Positions 42,656 to 50,959 of a stretch of DNA of 64,000 nt are shown here, in pieces. The first letter of the stretch is position 1. Every line of letters begins with the position of its first letter. The notes under the pieces are model-generated. The model worked only from the letters and a program-made list of their open reading frames with translations. It did not search any database and had not been told where the DNA came from. A program made the translations under genes and the position numbers. Origin of the DNA: Sinomonas terrae (GTDB lineage: Bacteria > Actinomycetota > Actinomycetes > Actinomycetales > Micrococcaceae). The stretch is taken from contig NZ_JAKZBV010000001.1 in the NCBI RefSeq assembly GCF_022539255.1, forward strand, positions 3,844,001 through 3,908,000, written 5' to 3'.

Positions 42656-43769
42656 GCATCCCGGCGCCACCGCTGGCGAAGAAGCGCACCAGGAGGACCG
42701 CGGCGATGGCGAGGAACACGATGTTCAGCCACGTCGTGTAGTCCCACGAGACGGAGGCTTCGATCACGGTCGCGTTGCGGGTCTTCGGGGTCAGGCCGGT
42801 GGCCGCGAAGAGCAGTTCGACGGCGTACCCGGCCAGGACCATCGCGAGGTAGAACGTCGCCGTGATCCGCAGCGCGGCGCGGCCGCCGTAGTACTTGCGG
42901 TAGATCACGATCACGGGGACCACGATGAGGTCGGCGAAGATGAAGCTCGCGACCCCGCCGAAGCTGATGCCCCCGTTCCACAGGACCGCGGCGAGTGGCA
43001 CGTTCCCGACCGAGCACACGAAGCTCAGCATCGCGATCACAGGGCCGACTAGCGGGCCCCATGCCGCCGCGAGCACCGGGTTGCCTTCGAAGAAGAAGGC
43101 CCGGAGCCACTCCGTCGGAACCCATGCGGCGAAGGCGCCCGCGATGAGAAGCCCGCCCACGATGTCCCGCCACACGGACGCCCAGTCCATTACGAAGTAG
43201 GTCGCCACGGAGTCGAGGCCCTCGCGGGAGAACAACCGCTGCCAGAAGGTCCCCTCACCTTGGACTGACATGTCCATCGCGGCATGGCCCTCCATCGATC
43301 CTGGGATGCCCTTCTCGGCCTGCGCGCGGGCGGCGTCCACGATCTTCCCGCGCATCCAGAGCCGGAAGAACAGCGCCACGAGGACGATCATGATCGGTCC
43401 GCCGATGAACTCCGCAAGCGTGAACTGCCAGCCCATGAGCAGTGCCAGAATCAGCCCGAGTTCGATGACGAGGTTCGTCGAGGCGATCTCGAAGGCCATC
43501 GCCGAGGCGAAGCTCGCCCCCTTCCGGAAGAGGCTCCTGGCCAGCGCGACAGCGGCATAGGAGCACGACGACGACGCCGCACCAAGTCCCGCCGCCGCTG
43601 TCAGGGCGCGGGGCGAGTCCCCGGAGAGCAGCCGGGTAACCTGCTCGCGGCGCACAAGGGCCTGCACGACTCCGGACAGGGCGAAGCCCAGGACCAGCGG
43701 CCACAGGATCTCCCACGCCATCGACCCGGCCGCCGCCAGGGCGTGCAGAACTGCGTTCACGGCGTCCAT
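42600..43769 (-). CDS. Permease of the UPF0718/ArsP type
   Basis: 389 residues with eight or so membrane helices. Family marks: LVLGFALSGVVQALVRRE, GAASSSCSYAAVALARSLF, ASTNLVIELGLILALLMGWQ, SFVCSVGNVPLAAVLWNGGI and FADLIVVPVIVIYRKYYGG. Paired conserved cysteines (SSSCSY and FVCSVGN) lie in the membrane core. Relatives export organoarsenicals (ArsP) or have unknown substrates. ATG 43769 follows GGAAGGG. Divergent from the ArsR-CDF operon, hinting at metal or metalloid stress. Confidence 0.87.
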   Translation of the reverse strand: MDAVNAVLHALAAAGSMAWEILWPLVLGFALSGVVQALVRREQVTRLLSGDSPRALTAAAGLGAASSSCSYAAVALARSLFRKGASFASAMAFEIASTNLVIELGLILALLMGWQFTLAEFIGGPIMIVLVALFFRLWMRGKIVDAARAQAEKGIPGSMEGHAAMDMSVQGEGTFWQRLFSREGLDSVATYFVMDWASVWRDIVGGLLIAGAFAAWVPTEWLRAFFFEGNPVLAAAWGPLVGPVIAMLSFVCSVGNVPLAAVLWNGGISFGGVASFIFADLIVVPVIVIYRKYYGGRAALRITATFYLAMVLAGYAVELLFAATGLTPKTRNATVIEASVSWDYTTWLNIVFLAIAAVLLVRFFASGGAGMLKMMRQPPPGSEPSRSNA

Positions 43770-43912
43770 ACCCGTTGCGTCCCTTCCGTAGCCCTCTCCA
43801 ATGCTTGCCCCTCTCTGTCGAGGCTGCCTCCCTCTGTCTGGTTCCCCGGACGTCATCTGCCACACAGGGCACTTGCGGTCCGGCCTTCGACCCCTCATCG
43901 CGATTTCGGTAG

Positions 43913-43934
43913 TATCTGCGTATGCATGCAGATA
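43913..43934. promoter_or_regulatory. ArsR/SmtB-type operator
   Basis: Inverted repeat TATCTGC-GTATGCAT-GCAGATA overlapping the start of the ArsR-type gene. Form and position fit a SmtB/CzrA-class metal-responsive operator; it lies in the spacer shared with the divergent permease. Confidence 0.7.
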
Positions 43935-44302
43935 TGAAGATTTGCGGCTTGGACCCGGATTCACAGTATGTGGATCTGGCTGTCGAGGTGTTCTCAATGC
44001 TCGCGGACGCAACTCGTGTCCGCATCATCCTCGCTCTGCGCGCGAACGAGGAACTCTCGGTGAACCGCCTCGCAGAAGTCGTGGACAAGTCTCCCGCAGC
44101 CGTGTCGCAGCATCTGGCCAAAATGCGTCTGGCCCGCATTGTCGCGGCGCGGCAGGAGGGCACGAGGGCGTTCTACCGCCTCGCGAACGAGCACGCCTCG
44201 CAGATGGTCTGCGACGCGATCTTCCAGGCCGAGCACTCCCTCGGCGGGGTCCCCCGCCACCACCATGCGAACGCTGACTCAGAGCGAAAGGAAACCGCAT
44301 GA
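43922..44302 (+). CDS. ArsR/SmtB family metal sensor
   Basis: 126 residues. Winged HTH: FSMLADATRVRIILALRANE, RLAEVVDKSPAAVSQHLAKM. The C-terminal helix ends in HHHAN after AIFQAEHSL, giving His ligands typical of alpha-5 Zn/Co/Ni sensing. The start is either ATG 43922 or ATG 43934 (MKICGL); the operator overlaps both, and no ribosome-binding site is visible, so the message may be leaderless. It overlaps the CDF exporter by ATGA and should repress it when metal is low. Confidence 0.87.
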   Translation: MHADMKICGLDPDSQYVDLAVEVFSMLADATRVRIILALRANEELSVNRLAEVVDKSPAAVSQHLAKMRLARIVAARQEGTRAFYRLANEHASQMVCDAIFQAEHSLGGVPRHHHANADSERKETA

Positions 44303-45378
44303 ACGCCGAGCAGGCGCGCGCTGGCGAGAAGCATGCCCACGGCGCTGCGGACAGCCATGACAACGGTCATGACCACGAGCACGATCACGACCACGGGCAT
44401 GCTCACGGTCACGGGCACGATCACGGGCACGATCACGAGCACTCACACGGATTCCTCGGAACGCTCAAGGAATTCTTCGTCCCCCACACGCACGATTCCT
44501 CGGACTCCGTCGACGATGCACTCGAAGCGAGCACGGAGGGCGTCCGCGCGCTGAAGATCAGCCTGTTCGTGCTGTTGGGCACAACCATTCTGCAGTTCCT
44601 TGTGGTGCTCGTCAGCGGATCGGTCGCGCTTCTGGCCGACACGGTGCACAACTTCTCGGACGCGCTCACCGCGGTGCCGCTCTGGGTCGCGTTCGTGCTC
44701 GCCCGGCGTCCCGCGACGCGCCGCTACACCTACGGTCTGGGCAAAGCCGAGGATCTCTCGGGCCTGTTCATCATCGCCGTCGTCGCGCTCTCCGCGATCG
44801 TCGCCGCATGGCAGTCGGTCGAGCGTCTCATCCATCCCCATCCACTGGAGAACCTGTGGTGGGTCGCTGTGGCCGGCGTCGTCGGCTTCGCCGGGAACGA
44901 GGCCGTCGCGGTGTACCGCATCCGGGTCGGGCGCCGCATCGGCTCGGCGGCGCTCGTTGCGGACGGGGTCCACGCCCGCACCGACGGGTTCACCTCGCTC
45001 GCCGTGGTCGTCGGCGCCGTCGGCGTCATGCTCGGGTTCCCGCTGGCGGACCCGATCGTCGGTCTTCTCATCAGCGTGGCGATCTTCGTGCTCCTCTGGG
45101 GAACGGTCCGCAGCTTGGGGCGGCGGCTTCTGGACGGCGTCGAGCCCGAACTCGTCGACCGCGCGGAACACGCCCTCGCAAGCGCACCGGGGGTCCTCGC
45201 CGTCGAGCGCGTCCAGCTTCGGTGGATCGGCCACCGCCTCCACGGATCGGCTCTGGTACGCGTCGACCCCGGCACAACGGCTGCTCAGACGGATGCCCTG
45301 CGCGCGGAGGCCGCACACCTCCTCGGCCACGCCCTCCCCAACCTCGAGGACGTCACGGTCGCGGCCACGGCCGGCTAA
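44299..45378 (+). CDS. Cation diffusion facilitator (CDF) metal exporter
   Basis: 359 residues. A long His/Asp/Gly-rich N-terminus (residues about 12-50, alternating HDH/HGH) precedes six membrane helices. Metal-site motifs are LLADTVHNFSDAL (HxxxD in helix 2) and VADGVHARTDGF (helix 5). The C-terminal cytoplasmic domain is present. It exports Zn, Co or Ni by proton antiport. Translationally coupled to the ArsR-type sensor. The extended His region suggests metal buffering. Confidence 0.93.
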   Translation: MNAEQARAGEKHAHGAADSHDNGHDHEHDHDHGHAHGHGHDHGHDHEHSHGFLGTLKEFFVPHTHDSSDSVDDALEASTEGVRALKISLFVLLGTTILQFLVVLVSGSVALLADTVHNFSDALTAVPLWVAFVLARRPATRRYTYGLGKAEDLSGLFIIAVVALSAIVAAWQSVERLIHPHPLENLWWVAVAGVVGFAGNEAVAVYRIRVGRRIGSAALVADGVHARTDGFTSLAVVVGAVGVMLGFPLADPIVGLLISVAIFVLLWGTVRSLGRRLLDGVEPELVDRAEHALASAPGVLAVERVQLRWIGHRLHGSALVRVDPGTTAAQTDALRAEAAHLLGHALPNLEDVTVAATAG

Positions 45379-45548
45379 CCAGGCGGCGCCCACGATGCTC
45401 GCATCGCCGTATTGACAGCGGCGGAGGAGAGGGGCGCAATGTTCCTTGGGCATGCCGCTTCCGAAGGCGCGCGTCGCGTCGGCGCACAGCGAATAGGCCT
45501 TGAGCCGCTGTACGCCGAATGAACCCTTGACCGGAAAGGAAGAGCACG

Positions 45549-46025
45549 GTGGTGGAGAGAACCCTCCTAGGTACAACGCTCGGCTCCGGCCTTGCAGCCG
45601 GCGCTGCCGGCACCACAGCGCTGAACGCAGCAACCTACCTCGACATGGCCCTCAGGGCCAGGCCTGCCAGCAGTACCCCGGAGGAGTCGGCCCGACGCCT
45701 CGCCCAGTCCGCCGGTGTGTCGATCCCCGGGAACGAGGAGGAGCAGCAGAACCGCTTGGCGGGCCTCGGCCCACTGCTGGGGATCGGGGCGGGGATCGCA
45801 ACCGGGCTCGTCCTCGCCGCTGCCCGAGCCGCTGGGTTCAAGCCGGGCCGCGTCCTCGGAACGCTGACCGCGGCGGCGGCTGCGATGGCTGCTGGGAACG
45901 CCCCGATGGTCGTCCTGAAGATCACGGACCCGAGAACCTGGTCCGCGACGGACTGGGCGAGTGACATCCTTCCGCACTTGGCCTACGGGATAGCGGCCGA
46001 CGCCGTCCTCCGCTCCCAGCGCTGA
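45549..46025 (+). CDS. Conserved membrane protein, unknown
   Basis: 158 residues with three or four hydrophobic segments (LGSGLAAGAAGTTALNAATY, GLGPLLGIGAGIATGLVLAA, LGTLTAAAAAMAAGNAPMVV) and a C-terminal amphipathic part with conserved DPRTWSATDWASDILPHLAY. Similar proteins occur across actinobacteria without assigned roles. GTG 45549 or 45552 follows GGAAGAG. It ends in a strong terminator. Confidence 0.7.
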   Translation: MVERTLLGTTLGSGLAAGAAGTTALNAATYLDMALRARPASSTPEESARRLAQSAGVSIPGNEEEQQNRLAGLGPLLGIGAGIATGLVLAAARAAGFKPGRVLGTLTAAAAAMAAGNAPMVVLKITDPRTWSATDWASDILPHLAYGIAADAVLRSQR

Positions 46026-46037
46026 CCCCGCAACCTT

Positions 46038-46078
46038 GACAGGAGCGCCTTCGTTCTGCGAACGAAGGCGCTCCTGTC
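46038..46078 (+). terminator. Strong hairpin terminator
   Basis: 18-bp perfect stem (46038-46055 with 46061-46078), loop of 5, 12 bp after the preceding stop, followed by a pyrimidine-rich run. Confidence 0.85.
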
Positions 46079-46136
46079 TGCTGCTCTTCTCTGCTCAATG
46101 CGGCTGCCCTCTCCTCAGTGCTGCTGTTCTCTGTTA

Positions 46137-46169
46137 GTTCAACAACCCATCACAGGCTCTTCACAGGAA
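46137..46169 (+). promoter_or_regulatory. Possible PHO box (three 11-bp units)
   Basis: Three consecutive 11-mers, GTTCAACAACC, CATCACAGGCT and CTTCACAGGAA, each fitting the actinobacterial PhoP unit GTTCACC plus four bases. They lie 150 bp upstream of the phosphoesterase gene. Family and spacing match known Streptomyces PHO boxes; binding is inference. Confidence 0.5.
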
Positions 46170-46322
46170 TGTAAGGGCTGAGCAGAAGGCTTGGGAGGCC
46201 GGGATCCAGCCCACACGCATCTGCGTCCCTCAAGCCGCGGGGGGAGCGCTTCCCGGGATACCCAAGGAAGCCTGGCCCGAGCGTGCCTCGTGGCGCTCCG
46301 GGCTCAGTAGAGGAGAACTGCA

Positions 46323-49220
46323 ATGGCCAAAGCGCCAAGAGCTGACCGAAGACCCTTCAACGCCCAACAACTCGGAGGCTTCGGCCTGCGCCGGCTGCCG
46401 GCCTCCGTGCCCGGGGGCAAGCCTCTCTCGATCGTGGCCGCGAGCTGCGCGCTTGTCCTCCTGGGCGGCGGCATCGCCGCGGCGTCGACCATCCCTCTCG
46501 GGCAGAACCAGGTCGGCGGCCAATATGAGAACGGCGAGCAGATCGCATCGAACCAGGTGATCAAGCCCATCGGCGATCGCCTGATGACGCCATTCGGCAA
46601 GATCATGGGCTCGACCGTCAGCCCTGATGGCCGCTTTCTGGTGGGGACGAGCGCGGACCGCTCGGTCGACCTGCAGGTCTTCGACCTCAAGACCTACAAG
46701 CCCGTCGCTGCCGCGGGTACCCTCTCGGCCACCTCGTTCACAGCGGCCGCCAGCAACGCGGGCTATATGAACATGGCGTACCAGCACATCACCGACGGCT
46801 CGGTCTGGCAGGAAGGCCCGGTCTTCTCCCCCGATGGCAAGTTCCTCTACGCACCGGTCGCAACCGGCGTCGTCCGCTACCCCTTCAACCCCGACGGTTC
46901 CCTCGGCACCGGCACGAAGATCAGCATCCCGGCCGTGGGCAGCGAGCAGGCGCTGACCGCGGGTATGGCGTTCTCCCCCGACGGCTCGACGCTGTACGCC
47001 GCGGTGAACGGCCAGAACACGGTCGTCGCGATCGATCCGGTCGCGGGCACGATCAAGCAGACCTTCAACACCGGGATCGCACCGCGCCAGCTGAAGTTCG
47101 TCGGCACCAAGCTGTACGTCTCTAACGAGGGAGGCCATCAGGCCGCACCCGGCGACGCGACGATGGGCTCCTACGGTACCCAGGTTCCCGCAGACACTTA
47201 CCGCGGCACCTCCACGAGCGGGACGCTGAGCGTCATCGACACGGCCAACGCCTCGGCGGCGGTCTCGTCGATCGACGTCCAGCTGCACCCGACCGCGATG
47301 TACCTCGACGGCTCCACGCTGTACGTGGCGAACACCAACAGCGACACTGTCTCGGTCGTGGACACGGCGAGCAACAAGGTCATGCAGACCATCGCGACGC
47401 AGCCCTGGGCCTCGTCGCAGGTGGGCTACGAGCCCACCGGCATCACGATGCAGGGCGACCACCTGCTGGTCTCGCTAGGCCGCGCGAACGCGATTGCTGT
47501 CTACAAGGTGAATAAGCAGGACCCGAAGGATCCCGCGAGCTACATCGGCCTCCTGCCGACGGACTACTACCCCGGAAACGTCACAGCGGTGAACGGGCAG
47601 ATCGTGGTCACCAACATCCGTGGCATCGACGCGCGCGGCCCGGAGCTGAGCTACAACAAGGGGCCCGGCACCACGGTTGCAACCGGCCACGGCACGCACT
47701 CGACCACGGCTTCGCTCACGAAGTTCACCCTGCCGACAGACGACCAGATCCAGCAGTACACCGACACCGTGTTCCAGCAGAACGGCTGGGACGGCAGCTC
47801 CGTCAAGCAAGCGACGGCCGCTGACGCCGCCAACATTCCGGCCGTGGCGGTCCCGAAACGGATCGGGGACCCCTCGACGATCAAGCACGTGTTCCTGATC
47901 GTCAAGGAGAACCGCACCTACGATCAGGTCTACGGCGACATGAAGCAGGGCAACGGCGACGCTTCGCTCGCGCAGTTCGGCGCGAAGGTCACCCCCAACC
48001 AGCACGCACTCGCCGCCCAGTTCGGCCTGTACGACAACACCTACGACATCGGCACCAACTCGGCGGAGGGCCACAACTGGATGATGCAGGGGGACAACCC
48101 CGCATACACCGAGACCAGCGCCGGGGAGTACACCCGCTCCTATGACACGGAGGAGGACGTGCTGGGCCACCAGCGCTCCGGCTTCCTCTGGACGTCGATC
48201 CAGTCTGCGGGCAACACGGCCAGGAACTACGGCGAGTTCGAATACGGCGAGGGCAAGCCGGCTGGCGCGACTTGGCAGCAGTACTACTGCGCGGCCACGA
48301 GCACGATGAACGGCGGCGACCCCGCCCAGCTCTTCACGCCGTCGCTTCAGATGCACGCGAGCTCGGCCATCCCGTCGCTCAACGCGATCGCGGATCCGAA
48401 CGCGGCCCCGTTCGACACCTCCGTGCCGGACATCTACCGGTACGAGACTTGGAAGCAGGACTTCGAGAAGAACGGTCCTAAGAACTTCCAGATGATGTGG
48501 CTCTCGAGCGACCACACCGGCGGCACCGCTGACCCCGAGGCCCAGGTCGCGGACAACGACCTCGCCGTGGGCAAGATCGTCGACGAGATCTCGCACTCGC
48601 AGTACTGGAAGGACTCTGCGATCTTCATCGCGGAGGACGACAGCCAGGACGGCGCCGACCACGTGGACGGCCACCGCGCCCCGGTTCAGGTCATCAGCCC
48701 GTACGCGGTGCACGGCAAGACCGTCAGCACGTTCTACTCGCAGATCAATATGGTCCGGACCATCCAGCAGATCCTCGGTGCCCAGCCGCTGAACCAGAAG
48801 GTCGCCGCGGCCACCCCGATGTTCGACGCCTTCACCGACAAGCCCAACACGACGCCCTTCAACGCGGTGCCGAACCAGGTCCCGCTGACCGAGGGCGTCA
48901 AGACCGCCCCTGCGTGCGGCAACGACACTCTGGGCCAGACGGGCGCCGCGGCCGCCGCGGTGAACACCGCCGCTGCCAAGGCTGCGGCTGTCCCGGCCCC
49001 GATGCAGGAGATAGCGGACGAGTGGGACAACTGGTCTGAGCAGCAGCACCTGACCGGCAACGGCGCGAAGGAAGACTTCGCGAACCCGTACCTGTTCAAC
49101 CGCTGGACCTGGTACCAGACCCACAACTGGCAGAGCCCCTACCCAGGGGACGCCAAGATCTACGGCCCGAACGACGTGCCGGGCATCCCCGCCAACTCGA
49201 CCAACCACGAGGACGGCTGA
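46323..49220 (+). CDS. Secreted YncE-like beta-propeller fused to phosphoesterase
   Basis: 965 residues. A long N-terminus with a signal/anchor helix (PLSIVAASCALVLLGGGIAA), then a seven-bladed YncE/lactonase-like propeller (repeating FSPDGKFLYAPVATGV, GMAFSPDGSTLYAAVNG, LYVANTNSDTVSVVDTAS), then a phosphoesterase of the PF04185/alkaline-phosphatase superfamily from about residue 510 (VFLIVKENRTYDQVYGDM, NSAEGHNWMM, metal-site FIAEDDSQDGADHVDGHRAP). Likely hydrolyses phosphate esters outside the cell. A PHO-box-like repeat upstream fits phosphate control. Start ATG 46323 follows GAGGAGAA. Confidence 0.88.
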   Translation: MAKAPRADRRPFNAQQLGGFGLRRLPASVPGGKPLSIVAASCALVLLGGGIAAASTIPLGQNQVGGQYENGEQIASNQVIKPIGDRLMTPFGKIMGSTVSPDGRFLVGTSADRSVDLQVFDLKTYKPVAAAGTLSATSFTAAASNAGYMNMAYQHITDGSVWQEGPVFSPDGKFLYAPVATGVVRYPFNPDGSLGTGTKISIPAVGSEQALTAGMAFSPDGSTLYAAVNGQNTVVAIDPVAGTIKQTFNTGIAPRQLKFVGTKLYVSNEGGHQAAPGDATMGSYGTQVPADTYRGTSTSGTLSVIDTANASAAVSSIDVQLHPTAMYLDGSTLYVANTNSDTVSVVDTASNKVMQTIATQPWASSQVGYEPTGITMQGDHLLVSLGRANAIAVYKVNKQDPKDPASYIGLLPTDYYPGNVTAVNGQIVVTNIRGIDARGPELSYNKGPGTTVATGHGTHSTTASLTKFTLPTDDQIQQYTDTVFQQNGWDGSSVKQATAADAANIPAVAVPKRIGDPSTIKHVFLIVKENRTYDQVYGDMKQGNGDASLAQFGAKVTPNQHALAAQFGLYDNTYDIGTNSAEGHNWMMQGDNPAYTETSAGEYTRSYDTEEDVLGHQRSGFLWTSIQSAGNTARNYGEFEYGEGKPAGATWQQYYCAATSTMNGGDPAQLFTPSLQMHASSAIPSLNAIADPNAAPFDTSVPDIYRYETWKQDFEKNGPKNFQMMWLSSDHTGGTADPEAQVADNDLAVGKIVDEISHSQYWKDSAIFIAEDDSQDGADHVDGHRAPVQVISPYAVHGKTVSTFYSQINMVRTIQQILGAQPLNQKVAAATPMFDAFTDKPNTTPFNAVPNQVPLTEGVKTAPACGNDTLGQTGAAAAAVNTAAAKAAAVPAPMQEIADEWDNWSEQQHLTGNGAKEDFANPYLFNRWTWYQTHNWQSPYPGDAKIYGPNDVPGIPANSTNHEDG

Positions 49221-49245
49221 TCGATCGCCCGAATAGCCTGAAAAA

Positions 49246-49281
49246 GCTGAAGGCCGCTTCCCGGAGGGGGCGGCCTTCAGC
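49246..49281 (-). terminator. Terminator between convergent genes
   Basis: 12-bp perfect stem (49246-49257 with 49270-49281). On the minus strand it is followed by TTTTT, so it is a classic terminator for the regulator ending at 49344; on the plus strand it may still stop the phosphoesterase message. Confidence 0.85.
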
Positions 49282-49343
49282 CGTTCAAGGACCGGCCCCA
49301 AGAAGGCGAGCTGGAAATCCGGCTTCGGCTGGGAATCGAGTCT

Positions 49344-50030
49344 TCAGTGCGGGGGGTTAACTTCGACGATCCTCGCGCAGCATTCTCCGTGCCCCTGCCC
49401 TGGCTCGATCGATTCGACCCGCCGGCCGGAGTCTTCGCACCCTTCGAGGGCGCCCGCGAGCAAGGCGCCGTTGAGTGTGCAGACGACGGCGCGGTGCCCC
49501 GAGGCGAGCGCATGGAACGGGCAGTTGGCGAGCTCGATGCAGCCCTCTTCGTCACTGCAGGGGACGGGGGCGTAGCCGGTGGCCTCGAGCACGGCCTCGA
49601 TGCGCCCGTGCCGGCGCCCGATGGCTTCGCCCTCCTCGCGGCCCACTTTCTGCAGGCTCTCCGCCATGGGTTCCCCCAGCTGCATGGACCGCTCGGCTGC
49701 AGAGGCCATGAGCTCCCCGGCCAGCTCGTAGCTGCGCTCGGGCACGGAAGCGAGGACTTCCTCGGCGGCCGGCGTGTAGAACTTCGAGGGCCGCCCGGTG
49801 CCGGGCCCTCCCGGGCCGGACTTCGCGAAACCGGCCTCGAGGACGCCTTCCTCGGCCAGCCTGTCGAGCTGCGCGGCGGCGACTCCCCGGGTGAGGCCGA
49901 GCGCCTGGGCGGCCTCGTCCCGCCCGACGGGCCGCCCTGCCCGCCTGACGTAGTCGAACAAGGCCCTCCGGGTGGTGTCGCCGAGGGAGGCGACAGCGGC
50001 GATCCTCTGGGACCAGCGAGAAGCAGCCAT
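49344..50030 (-). CDS. HTH regulator with C-terminal cysteine cluster (SufR-like)
   Basis: 228 residues. N-terminal winged HTH (TTRRALFDYVRRAGRPVGRD, QALGLTRGVAAAQLDRLAEE) and a C-terminal domain with Cys at 158, 164, 170, 184, 198, 217 and 218, including CSDEEGCIELANCPFHALA and GHGECCARI. Spacing resembles SufR-type [4Fe-4S] sensors, whose cluster state sets DNA binding. Divergent from DoxX and thioredoxin-like genes, its likely targets. Two more cysteines than the usual four are present. The ribosome-binding site GGAGG is unusually close to the ATG. Confidence 0.82.
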   Translation of the reverse strand: MAASRWSQRIAAVASLGDTTRRALFDYVRRAGRPVGRDEAAQALGLTRGVAAAQLDRLAEEGVLEAGFAKSGPGGPGTGRPSKFYTPAAEEVLASVPERSYELAGELMASAAERSMQLGEPMAESLQKVGREEGEAIGRRHGRIEAVLEATGYAPVPCSDEEGCIELANCPFHALASGHRAVVCTLNGALLAGALEGCEDSGRRVESIEPGQGHGECCARIVEVNPPH

Positions 50031-50122
50031 GCCTCCAGTGTAAATCCAAAACGTATAGATCTTGTTTTAGATGCTAGGCGAGAACTAAAATCGGTTGTAC
50101 CAGTTTTGGAAAGGAGCACACC

Positions 50123-50554
50123 ATGTCCTCTGCATCGACCGGCCGCCGCCTCCACTTCCCGGCCCGGCGCACCTCCTCGATCCGCGGGATGAGCGGGGCC
50201 GAGCAGGCCTACGCCCTGCTGCGCACGCTCTACGTCGTCGCCCCTGTGCTGTTCGGGCTCGACAAATTCTTCAACATCCTCGCCTACTGGCCCACGTACC
50301 TGGCCCCGGTCGCAACCCAGATCGTGCCGCTGAGCCCTCAGGGGTTCATGTACATCGTGGGCGTCGTCGAGGTCATCGCAGGCCTCCTCGTCGCCTTCAA
50401 GCCCCGGTGGGGCTCCGTCGTCGTCGCCCTCTGGCTCGCCGGAATCATCGTGAACCTGCTCGTCCTAGGGCATTTCTACGACGTCGCCCTGCGCGACTTC
50501 GGCCTCCTGGTCGGCGCGCTCGCCCTCAACCGCCTCGCCGTCCGCCGGGCCTGA
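50123..50554 (+). CDS. DoxX-like membrane protein
   Basis: 143 residues, four membrane helices: LRTLYVVAPVLFGLDKFFNI, FMYIVGVVEVIAGLLVAFKP, VVVALWLAGIIVNLLVLGHF, DFGLLVGALALNRLAV. The GLDKF and VEVIAGLL segments match DoxX/SURF4-like proteins, in some bacteria linked to thiol-oxidative stress. ATG 50123 follows AAAGGAG. Divergent from the cysteine-rich regulator, which probably controls it. Confidence 0.8.
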   Translation: MSSASTGRRLHFPARRTSSIRGMSGAEQAYALLRTLYVVAPVLFGLDKFFNILAYWPTYLAPVATQIVPLSPQGFMYIVGVVEVIAGLLVAFKPRWGSVVVALWLAGIIVNLLVLGHFYDVALRDFGLLVGALALNRLAVRRA

Positions 50555-50600
50555 GATGCCCAGCAAAGATCAAACCAGCGAAGATCAAAGGAGGGGCACG

Positions 50601-50924
50601 ATGCGTTTCCCGCCCAGCATCCACGTGCTCTACATCGAGGACTGCCCCAACTGGGAAGGGGCATTGAGGCTCGCTCGCGACGCCGCCTTCTCGGCCGGGG
50701 CAGCTGAGGTGGACGTCCTTGCCACCGAGGTCAGCACCCCGCAGCAGGCCGCCCGCCTCGGGTTCGCCGGGTCACCGACGATCCTCGTGGGGGGCAAGGA
50801 CCCGTTCCCCGGCGTCCGCAGTCCAGCGCTGAAGTGCAGGGTCTTCCAGACCTCCGGTGGCCCATCCGGGCTACCTGAGCGCGGGCAGCTCGTCGACGCA
50901 ATCCGGACGGCGATCGCCGCTTGA
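50601..50924 (+). CDS. Thioredoxin-fold protein with single-cysteine CPNW motif
   Basis: 107 residues. VLYIEDCPNWEGALRLARDA, then VLATEVSTPQQAARLGFAGS and PTILVGGKDPFPGV form a thioredoxin-like fold with one cysteine in CPNW (no CxxC) and another in ALKCRVF. Similar small proteins accompany mercury or redox genes; function uncertain. ATG 50601 follows AAAGGAGGGG. Probably co-transcribed with DoxX (46-bp gap). Confidence 0.72.
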   Translation: MRFPPSIHVLYIEDCPNWEGALRLARDAAFSAGAAEVDVLATEVSTPQQAARLGFAGSPTILVGGKDPFPGVRSPALKCRVFQTSGGPSGLPERGQLVDAIRTAIAA

Positions 50925-50930
50925 AAGAGG

Positions 50931-50959
50931 AGGCCGACCGACCACTGGTCGGCCGGCCT
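50931..50959. terminator. Bidirectional hairpin between convergent genes
   Basis: A 13-bp stem with one mismatch (50931-50943 with 50947-50959). It ends at the last base before the lipoprotein stop codon and sits 7 bp after the thioredoxin-like stop. Confidence 0.7.
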
